Shown here: one piece after another, positions 55,413-64,000 of the stretch
Position numbering within the stretch: position 1 is the first letter of the stretch
How the letters are laid out: each line of letters starts with the position of its first letter
DNA from: Pyrenophora tritici-repentis
Lineage: Eukaryota; Ascomycota; Dothideomycetes; Pleosporales; Pleosporaceae
Length of the DNA: 64,000 nucleotides
NCBI RefSeq assembly: GCF_003171515.1
Contig: NC_089398.1
Coordinates: 1,240,001-1,304,000 of the forward strand
Reading direction: 5' to 3'
Translations under genes and position numbers: made by a program
The notes under the pieces: model-generated
What the model was told of the DNA's origin: nothing
The model's input: only the letters and a program-made list of their open reading frames with translations
The model's database searches: none

Positions 55413-56803
55413 ATGAGGTTCTCCCTTACCTCCACCCTTGTGGTGACGCTTGCTGCTTCGGCGACGGCTAACAGCTGGTTTGGAGGCGCTGGTGCGTATA
55501 GTACATGACCCCTCTCAAATATTGCTTTTGAAACATGGCGTCATGCAGCGGTATACTGACGCAAGCAAACAGTCTACGACAAATGGCATGAGACTGAGCT
55601 GGAGCGCTGGCTCAGCGACCATGGCATCCCTCACCCCAGCCCCTCTGACCGCAAGAACCTCCAATCGACCGTCAAGGCCAACTGGAACGACAAGGTCGTC
55701 TCTCCCTACACCAGCTGGGATGTTCCCACGCTCACCAACTACCTGAGCCTCAAGGGCCAACAGGCGAAGAAGGGCACCGAGAAGGATGCTAAGAGCCTCG
55801 CCGAACAGGTCAAGGTGTACTGGACCGAGACTGAGGACTCTGCGAACCAGGCCTATGGTAGTGTTAAGGACTGGATCTTCGACAGGTACGCACCGTATTA
55901 TTCAATCCATGATGAACATGTCAACTGACAACTCGCAGCTGGTCCGACTCTCAGCTCAAGGCCTTTGCCGACAAGCACGGCATTCCCGTTCCCCAGCCCC
56001 GCCAGCGTGACTCCCTTCTTGCCGCTGTCCGTGACAACTACCAGTCCGCTGCTGAGAAGGCCAAGGAAACCGCCAACTACCCCGGCGACTGGCTTTACGA
56101 TTCTTGGTCTGACTCTGACCTCAAGACATGGTTCGACGAGCGTGGCTACAATGTCCCCCAGCCCAACACCCGCGACTCGATGATTGCTGCTCTTCGCCGT
56201 CAGTCTCGTCTTGCTGGCCAGCAGGCACAGGGTGCTTACGCTTCCGTCTCTTCTGCTGCCGCCAACGCTCAGCAGAGCCTCAGCGATGCTCTCCTCGACT
56301 CTTGGTCTGATAGCCAGATCAAGGAGTGGGCTGACAAGAACGGCATCAAGGTTCCCCAGGGTTCCAAGCGTAACGAGCTTCTTGCCCTTGCCCGCAAGCA
56401 CCGTGCTCGTCTCTATGGTGACAGCGCCTCTGCCTCTGCTGGATCTCTCTCCGCCTCTGGTGCTTCCGCTTATGGCGCTGCCACCTCCAACGTTGGAAGC
56501 CAGTACGCTGCCGCTACCGGTGGCTTTGCCTACTACACCGACTTGGTCAAGCAGCAGATTGGTCTTGCTCAAGCCAGCGCCACCTCCGCTACTTCTGCTG
56601 CTGGAGCCAGCGCGAGCTCTCTCAGCGGTGCTGCCGCCAAGTCTGCCTCCGCATCCTCGTCTTCCATCTCCAAGGCTGCCGCTAGCGCCAACTCTGCTGC
56701 CTCCAAGTCTGCTTCCAGTGCTTCTTCAGTTGCTTCCAAGTCTGCGAAGAGCGGATACGATGCGGCTGCCTCCAGTGCCAGCTCTGCCAAGCAGGAGTTG
56801 TAA
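55413..56803 (+). CDS. ish1: Ish1/Msc1-like stress-responsive nuclear envelope protein
   Basis: Exons 55413-55491, 55573-55885 and 55939-56803 give 418 aa. A signal sequence is visible at 1-19 (MRFSLTSTLVVTLAASATA). Four copies of the Ish1 helix-turn motif follow the pattern SWS-D-S-x-L-K-x-W-x-D-x-x-G-I-x-V-P: about residues 27-46, 131-150, 184-206 and 248-270. The C-terminal third is Ala/Ser-rich (ASSSSISKAAASANSAASKS). S. pombe Ish1 is a stress-induced nuclear-envelope protein, and S. cerevisiae Msc1 acts in meiotic recombination. The three-exon structure is supported by GTGCGT and GTACGC donors and by the repeats coming into register. Confidence 0.9.
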
Positions 56804-57937
56804 GCACCTCTCACCTTAATCACCCGACAAGCTACGTCCAGTCACATTGTTTCCTGACATGACTGCTCCACGTATTATTTCACGACCTTACGATCTACGT
56901 ATGGATAGGCGGAAAATGAACAGGCTAAAAATGGACCTCTGTAATAATAGCATGATACGATATCCCCTCTGCGACCTCCCACTAGGCTTTCGGAGGGCTC
57001 CGGGTTTCTTTATTCCTTCAGAATTGGGAAGGAAGGCGTCTTACGTAGCTAGCATGCACTTGGAATGAAAATTACAATGACACTGCTCTATCCAATGCTT
57101 GATGTTGTCGTGTATGTATTCATTACGAGACTGGGATGTTGTTGTAAGCGATAGGTAAAAATGGCTAGATCTTATGATGAGACGCTTATGGTGTACACGA
57201 TAGGCTTCTATTACTAAGTCTCCTAATAAGTGTCTTGATAAGTTTGAAGCACTACCTAATTGCTCACTCTGCCGAACCCATGACAAGCCACTGCCTGTTA
57301 TTCCTGTCAAGCTCATAACTGATGGCCACCTTCCCCTTGCTCCTGCTTCTGCTACCCTTCTCGCACCTGTATCGCCACCTTCGCCTTGGCACCCCTTCGC
57401 TTTCCTTGTTCGTACAGAACATCAGTGATCCATTTTTGTGCGTGTATTGCGGACGGGGCGATCTGATGAAGAAATTTTTGATAGTGTCGTTGTTTTGAAT
57501 TTGGTGGAGGTGTGGAGATGAGTTAGTCGGGGGTAGATTAAATGAATTGATGTTGCTGACTGTAGAAGCGTGAGAAAGAAGGGCAGTCGGAGCGACGGTC
57601 TATGAAAATAATCACATTAGTATGCCTTGTATGGCTTATGACTGAATTGGTGAAGGACATTGTATCTGAACTACTTAGCATGGAATCTACATTGGGATTG
57701 AGGTAGATCAAGAAAATTAAAGACATCCCTGTATTTCCGCGTAACCAAGGCTATCGAGTGCTTCACCAAACAAGTAAATAGCTGGTAATGGTTGCCAGAA
57801 GAGAATGACAGAGAGAAGAATGTGTATTGGATATCCAGTATCCAGACTGAAGAAACCCAAAAAAACTTAGCTTTCCCATCCAACGAAACGCCCGTGAAAA
57901 CCGCTGGAGAAGAGTGATCATGGTTCCAGACGCTTGA
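56804..57937. other. Convergent intergenic region
   Basis: About 1.1 kb between converging genes, AT-rich, expected to hold two 3' UTRs. The short frames are not convincing. Confidence 0.45.
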
Positions 57938-59577
57938 TCATGGTTGTTTCGGCTCTAATCTGCCATCAGGCGGATCCATGACCTTCCCTCCATTGACCTG
58001 TGACTTTTCAAATTTCTTCATGACTGGGATGGCAGCTTTAGCCCTTGATCCTGTTGTGCCGATTGGGGTTGGCTCAATTGCGCTCTGACTGGCAGCAACG
58101 TCAGACTCTTTTCCTCCCGTATTCTTCTCGAAACGCTCAACAGCATTTCTTGCCTCTTCGAGCCTGAACAGAATGTGATCCGCTGCTGTTAGTATTACTC
58201 TGCCATCCTCAGCATCCTGTCTCCGCTGTTCTCTCCTCTCCTTTGGTAGCCTCTGATCTGTATACAATCGCTCGAACGTCCTCACTTCAAGGTCGATTTC
58301 ACCTTGCATTTTTGCCACCTCTTGCACCGAGAGCGTAGGCTTATGTGAGACAAAGTCGATCCTGTCGGGCATTGGCAGCCACTCATCGACATGATCACCA
58401 CCAGAATTGGATGCTTCCCAGGCAGCTTTGTGCTGAAGAGATAGACGCCACTGTGTGAGACGCAAGGTAATCGTATCTGCGGCGTGCCGTAGACGGTTCC
58501 ATGCAATGTCAACAAGCAGGATTTCATTTAAACGTCTCCGCCGTTCATCTTGATCCATGGAACCGACATGGTGACAATAGTCATATTTCTGCTGTGCATT
58601 GAAGAACAAGAGGTATTCCGCTTCGTCAAGCAGCTCCTTCTTCTGGACTTCCATTTCCTTTATTCCCTCAAGGGTACTGTCCACAGTAATCCGTTTGAGA
58701 TCCTCGGCATAGTCAAAGGGCTGGGTATAAAACGGTGGCTCAGGCTGCTGTGTGGCAAGCGTTTGTCCGATTTCACTCGGCTTCTTGCTCTTCATTCTAC
58801 CTCTGTCCAGCTCCCCAGCTTCTTGAAAGACGTCATCTGGTAGAAGCTGGGTATACCAAACGCCCTGGTGGCGTACATAGTGTTGCATGAGCGGATCCAG
58901 CCTTGCCATGAGCTCCTTGTCCCAGAAAATGGCCCAGAACTCGAGTGACCTTTTCCGCAATCGCCGATCAAGGCGCTTATAAGCTTTCTGTCGGTCTCCG
59001 GTATACTGAAAGTAAGCATGGGCGCCCAAGATGCCCGTGCATGCGCCAGTGTTCACCAAGCCGAAACATTGTGACCAGCGTGGTATGGGGAGCCGACGCG
59101 CAAACAGCGTAGGTATCGAAACAGCCAGTCCGAGCGCGGCACCGACCAAAGCGCCATCTTCGACCGTGGGTTTCTTAGTCCACTTGTAGAGCGTCCATGT
59201 CTTGGCCTTTGGTAGCTTCTGCGACACGACTACGTTTGCAAATGCCGAGTAGTAATACCAGTTCGCGACGGCTCCTGCCGCGCCAACGACAGCACCAAAG
59301 CGTGCCGAAGAGCGTATGAATAGAGCGGTTCGCGATAGCGCGTGCGCGGGGGCGACTCTTTGGCTGAATCTTGAAGCGAGTGACGTGTATGCGGCGGCGA
59401 GGACGGTCGAGGAGATTACGGCATACTGGAGCGTCGCATTTGCACCGATGGGATCCGGGCGTCTTGGGACGAGCCTGTGCTGGCCTTCTCCTACATGTCC
59501 GTGTCAGCTGATGCTCCCAATCATCTCTCCTCCACATGTGGCTTCCTACCAGGCGGTGCAAAAAGCCTCAAGACCAT
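57938..59577 (-). CDS. Multi-pass membrane protein of unknown function, possibly mitochondrial
   Basis: Exons 59577-59550 and 59490-57938 give 526 aa. The first exon encodes only MVLRLFAPPG, but the splice keeps frame and gives a continuous protein; the intron has a CAGCTGACAC branch site. Membrane segments are likely at about 27-45 (TLQYAVISSTVLAAAYTSL), 70-95 (RFGAVVGAAGAVANWYYYSAF), 117-135 (DGALVGAALGLAVSIPTLFA) and 145-165 (CFGLVNTGACTGILGAHAYF). The remaining 360 residues are hydrophilic with helical charged segments. The family looks conserved to me but unnamed. The N-terminus lacks acidic residues, consistent with an organelle membrane, though not proof. Confidence 0.75.
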
Positions 59578-60416
59578 TGTTTCCAAGCGGACGATTGCGC
59601 TGCGCAAACGGCTAGCGATAGTTCAAGGCCTCATATGCCGCGATGGCGATAACCAGCACAGGAGGGTGTGCGGCCGGGGCGCGCGCGTGAGGTATTCACG
59701 AGGCCGTCCATGGCGGCGAGGGTGCGCGGGCGTTGCTGGTGGATGGGCGAGGCTTAGGCAGAGTCATGAGGCTGGCCTGGGGTCCTTGTTACACCGGCAG
59801 CCACCACGGGCGCTCGCCTTCGGGAAGACGCGTCGCAGCCATCGTTGATCCTGCATGCATGGCCCTAAGCGAAAGGGGGGGGGAATGGATAGAGCAAGCC
59901 ACCGACGGGCGGAGATGGTGTGAAGATTCACACTTCAACCGCCGATCATCGCCATGCGCAATCGTCCAGCTCTGAACAAGTCTACCCTGTGCACGTGAGA
60001 ACGTATACATGGTCAGACGACGACTGAGTAGCCACACCCTCAACAAGGATACAAAATTGCCCAGACCTCTTCTCTGCCTTGCCATTGGTGACATTTCACT
60101 TTAGCTTTGATTGCTGTATCTTATTGCTACAGTACTATTACCACTGTCTCATGCCCCCCCATCATTACAAGAGTAGTACCAGTCTAGTAGTAACACACGC
60201 TGTCCGAAAACATACAGCTCACGCACGCCCCACGGCAAGCCTGAGCTTCCCTCTAAATCAAAGATACTCCAACAACTCCGTCGCTAAGCAGATAGCCCGA
60301 TGCCGCTCGCAGGCCGAACGAAACCGCCCACGCTTTAGGGCTGTAAGTTATTACAGAAGATGACAAGGAAACATTGACATAAAGAATGACTGGCACAAAG
60401 TGCCTACCGTGCCGCT
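59578..60416. other. Intergenic region
   Basis: About 840 bases between two minus-strand genes, GC-rich in the first half and pyrimidine-rich after. It should hold the promoter of the membrane protein gene. No gene seen. Confidence 0.45.
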
Positions 60417-62899
60417 TCACACCGCCTTGGTATCCCGTCTTTGCAGAACGATCCTTGAGTCCTCATTGCGGAGAAACTCAAACACCCCAAGCTCTAGTCG
60501 TGCTAACCCATCCTTGAACAGATACTCGCTACCCTCGGTATTCGTCATCGCCCTGAAAGCCATACAAAGTAGGTCTTCCGGGCTGAGCCCATCGATTGGA
60601 CTCATATTCTTCCATTTGAGTCGCATGGCCCTGAGGTCATTCATTGCTAGCAACCGGTCGACAAGCCCCGCATGCGTCGCCCCCGGACTGGAGGCCATCG
60701 AGTGACGCAGCGCAGCAATGGCTTGACGTTCGTGAAGCCATACCGTCAAGATTTTGGAAACGAGATCGTAATGAGTGGGAAGTTCAGCCCGGAAGAGAGC
60801 CTCCCCATGAAACCAAAGCGTGTGCAACCGTTGAAGGAGCGCCGCTTCATCTGGGGGCATTGTCGCCCGCGGAAAAAAGAAGGTAAAGAGCCCGGCCGTC
60901 ACTTCGCATTGAAGGAGGCGAAGGTCTGTCGTTGGCACTGCCGGCCTGCCCACCGCCTGAGGGGCATGAGCGATGCGAGGGTGGGGTTGAGGCTGGGCAT
61001 GACCATGACCATGGACGTGAGAATGTGAATGAGTGACATGTGCAGTGTCAGGATGCTGGCTTTTCAGCACAGTTTGGTGTGAAGCCTGCTGGGGAGCAGT
61101 GGGTGGTGCATGACTGGAAGGCACTCGATGATTGCTTACAGGAGGAGCGTCCGTCATTGGAACTATGTGCATTCCATATGCAGGCGCGCTTTGCAATGCA
61201 GGTGCGGATGTGACTTGCTTATTAGGAGCCGTAGTGGGCTGAAGAGATGCGACCGGCGCATGTGGTGTACTAGATCTACTGCGAGGAGGATGAGGTGCAA
61301 GGGAACGCGTTAAAATGCCTGGTGTATTACCCCGACTGGGCGGTCGAGGAGGCTGCTGTTGAGCCTGGACATGTGGATGAGAAGGAAGATGAGAGTGTTG
61401 GGTGTGTTGAGGCTGGTGCGTTGGTTGAGGTGGTGACCGTTGCAGGCCTTGAGGCTGTTGGGGTTGTGGTGCAATGTGAGCATGCTGGGCAGCAGGGGAG
61501 TCCTGGGGCTGCCCATTAGCTCCATTGGTCGCTGCAGGTGTAGTCGTCGGCTGCAGTCCATGACCGAGAGCAGGCGTGGATGCGGCAGAAGGTGCAGAGC
61601 GAGGGGGGTCAGTAGCAGGTCGAGCCGTCGCAGCACCATGCGCAGATGGTTCGTACGGGCTAGTATAGCTGCTGCTGTGACGGTGTCCCAATGCAGGGGA
61701 ATGCCGCTGTACCTCTTTCGAAGCTTCCCGTGTAGCATCCCGTACTACTGCATCTCGTGATGGCTCCTTCAAAGGAGGCGTCGTGTTGACCGGAGTAAAG
61801 CTTCCAGTATTTACTGCGGTAAAGCCACTGGGTGCTGGGCTTTGTGTGATACTGGGGAGCCTGTTGCCCCCATTCAGTTCGCTGCTTGATAGAGCACTCA
61901 GCTGTATTCTCGCAGTTTCAGGCCCTGCTCCTGGTGCGGGTGAAAAGCGATGGACGTGAGTCGGTAGTGGCGGTGCATTCTCCATACTACCTGGACCGGC
62001 GGAGTAGAGTGACTTTAGAGACTTCCTAGGGCTACCCTTTCGGCTGATGGGCATGGTGCTGTACGGCCGCTTGACAGGGGTGACGTCCATCTCGTCGTCA
62101 TCAGATATGGTCAAGTGTACATTACTTTTCCGCTTCTTCAGATTGATGGGCTTTACTTCAAGGTCAGCGCTGGTAGCAGTGTCTGGATCCGGTGGAGTAA
62201 GCGACTGTGGAGTGCCACGGGGTGACTGTGGTTTCATCAGCACACTGTGAGACATGGTATCAGTTCTTGATGGAACTCTGTGAAACCTACCACACCGTCA
62301 CCGTCGATATCGGCAAGCTGATCGTATTCATTCGCGCCGGATGGCCTCTTAAGCTTCATATTGCGGATATAGTAGCATGCCTTGATGATGATCCAGCGGT
62401 GCAGATGTATCTTTAATCTGCAACAAGCTTAGCGTGCGCCCCCACCATTCCGCATGGACTAAACTTACGTTTCCTTGTGGTCGGGCTCCTCGTAAAACAA
62501 ATTCTTGTTGTACGTCTTCTTGGTTGGATCAGGCGTCAGTAAGCAGCTCCGATCCGCATCCCTGCCCCAAATAGCGGGTCCATAACTCGCTAGCAGCTCT
62601 TCCAGTTCTTGGTCCAGGGATTGCGGATCCGCTGCAAAATCCAACAATGCGTCTCTTTCTTTTGGTAGTTCCTTAGACAGCTTGGTGACTTCACTGGACA
62701 GCTTCCGGTAATCGGGATTGTCGAATTTGGGGATTCCACGGTTCGTAGTCGAGGAAGAGGCAGACAGGCCGAGACCCAGACATTCCGTCACCTCGCGTAT
62801 AGTCGGGTTATGCGAACTGAAGACGGAAATCCATCGCGCGCGGTCCCAGCGTCGCACGCCGTGCTCCAGATCCAGGGCCAGGTTGTCTTTTGAGCTCAT
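60417..62899 (-). CDS. Pro/Gln/His-rich protein of unknown function (788 aa)
   Basis: I join 62899-62469, 62417-62291 and 62225-60417; all phases agree. The last join uses donor GTAGGT at 62290, branch GTGCTGATGA and acceptor CCACAG at 62226. The N-terminal 186 residues look ordered: RRWDRARWISVFSSHNPTIREVTECLGLG (about 16-44), LSKELPKERDALLDFAADPQSLDQELEELLASYGPAIW, then LKIHLHRWIIIKACYYIRNMKLKR. The middle 430 residues are disordered and rich in Pro, Gln, His and Ser, with an SDDDEMDVTPVKRP motif. The last 150 residues are helical (LRLLQCEVTAGLFTFFFPRATMPPDEAALLQRLHTLWFHGEALFRAEL). It resembles a nuclear or transcription-associated scaffold, but I do not recognise the family. Confidence 0.75.
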
Positions 62900-64000
62900 G
62901 GCGGCTGCATGGGTGACGGTAACAGGTGCAATGCAGAATGGAGGAAAGTAGGAACGATGATGGAATGTAAGCGGATGGAGATGACAATCAATGGCGCGCG
63001 CGCCAAAATGTGATGGAACCGATGGGTTGGGGTGATGGTAGCTTGGCAAGGTAAAAGGAGTACGTTCCACTAGGCCGACTTGGAACAAAGTTTTTCTTAT
63101 TGCCAGCTGCTTCCAAAAACTTTGTCCAAGTCTCAGACGCCGATCGTGCTACCTTACCAAACAAAGAAGACAAGCCCCTGCACACACACAAACACACAAC
63201 TAAGTGCAGACTTGGGCAGCGCCGCAGCAGCAGCACGAACGGATCGGAGTCGAAGCGGCGACGTAGGCGGGGTAGCGATAGAGGCAGTACCAAAAGGATG
63301 ACTTGACGATGAATGATGCCGGTGACGTGTAAGAAGCATGCGACAGACGGTAGGCCGCGTCCAAAAGATACCCAGAAAGATGTGCGTGATCCAGTAGCGA
63401 GACAATGATCCGGCAGGGGCCCCAACACAACATGTGCATAGGTAATACGCGTCCCAATCCCGAAGTTAATGACTCGCAACGCTAATAATTCCCCGTTGGG
63501 TGTAATCATAGTACCGCCCGACCCTCATTCGTTCAAGCACGGCGGGTCCGTTCGCCCTTGCTTGTTCATAGTACGACGCTTGCACTATGAGTAGCTGGGT
63601 TATGCTAATCATATCTTCCGTTGGGCATGTGAATACACGGGGGTACAAATGAAAAGTACATCGGCTAGCAGCACAACTCTTAACTCGCATAGGCCAAAAC
63701 ATCCCGTGTGTCCTGGGTCTCGACATGCTCGACATGCGAGACTCGAGACTCCCTCTTACTCACTCATCCATCATTAGCCGCCACATGCAATCAGCAAAGT
63801 AAGCGACACTATTACGGTTTCGTATAGCAGGGGGGGGTAGACCCATTGGTATCGTGAGCACTGAGCACTGAGCATTGAGCAGATACCAGAACGGTAATGC
63901 GTCTATGACGCGCTCGTCCCTCTCATCTGGCTTTGTCCATACATTTGTACTACCGCCCCGTGGCATTGCTCTTATCTGCATGACGGCGTCTGCTCTCATC
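62900..64000. other. Right-end region without a supportable gene
   Basis: The first few hundred bases should be the promoter of the preceding minus-strand gene. Beyond about 63.3 kb short frames exist on both strands but none looks coding; any gene could continue past the window edge. A 7-bp tandem repeat lies near 63.86 kb. Confidence 0.4.
63855..63882. repeat. 7-bp tandem repeat TGAGCAC
   Basis: Four copies of TGAGCAC with changes in the last two, adjacent and in phase. Confidence 0.8.

Noticed and set aside
55898..56572. 224-codon minus-strand frame rich in Gly/Val
   Set aside because: Antisense to the Ala/Ser-rich Ish1-like exon; composition follows from the repeat codons.
62465..63088. 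Treating the N-terminal exon as a separate 207-aa gene
   Set aside because: The frame joins cleanly through two introns to the 612-codon frame; the separate-gene view remains only as the intron-retention finding.
1..64000. Secondary-metabolite cluster, transposon or viral insertion
   Set aside because: No PKS, NRPS, terpene cyclase, transposase, reverse transcriptase or capsid-like frame was seen on either strand.

Overview
The window looks like nuclear DNA of a filamentous ascomycete, probably a Dothideomycete close to Pleosporales. That placement is an inference from protein flavour, not from a search. The fungal hallmarks are visible directly: short introns (about 42-185 nt) with GT...AG ends and CTAAC/CTGAC-type branch sites, a Zn-cluster-type regulator with a fungal transcription factor middle domain, a DPM3 subunit, a Sip5 homologue, an Ish1-type nuclear-envelope protein, a fungal MscS/EF-hand channel, and a split tRNA-Phe. 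Genes lie on both strands about every 2-3 kb. There are no operons, mobile elements, CRISPR arrays or rRNA genes that I can see. I joined exons by hand and checked that the reading frame is kept through every splice.

Layout. Bases 1-6559 hold no gene I can support. From 6.5 to 18.6 kb all genes are on the minus strand: a transcription factor with only half of a zinc cluster, a NADAR (YbiA-like) protein, AP-2 alpha adaptin, a tiny metallothionein-like protein, and a SmgGDS-like ARM-repeat protein. From 19 to 24.9 kb lie DPM3, an OXLD1-like mitochondrial protein, a CENP-O/Mcm21-like kinetochore protein, a BTB protein and a PLP-homeostasis protein. From 25 to 32 kb lie an alpha/beta hydrolase, a secreted aldose 1-epimerase and Sip5. 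From 34.8 to 46.2 kb lie an AIM6-type phosphodiesterase, an MscS/EF-hand channel, an F-box-like protein, a two-TM membrane protein and a Zrg17-like zinc transporter subunit. From 47 to 63 kb lie an RBR E3 ligase, tRNA-Phe(GAA), a cyclin L-like protein, two unrecognised ORFs, a small mitochondrial-type protein, an Ish1-like protein, a membrane protein of unknown function and a Pro/Gln/His-rich 788-aa protein of unknown function.

Most genes are unrelated housekeeping functions: trafficking, GPI/N-glycan precursor supply, kinetochore, ion and zinc homeostasis, ubiquitination. I do not see a biosynthetic cluster or a defence system. Some neighbours are divergent pairs with short shared promoters (SmgGDS-like/DPM3, OXLD1-like/CENP-O, two-TM protein/Zrg17). 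The points I find most worth a second look are the overlapping-ORF/intron-retention arrangement with an EF-hand-like loop at 62.2-62.3 kb, the 13-bp minisatellite spanning the stop codon of the PLP-homeostasis gene, the half zinc cluster regulator, the CCG-N8-CGG palindrome in front of the epimerase TATA box, the internally duplicated orphan protein at 51.2 kb, and the gene-free left 6.5 kb.
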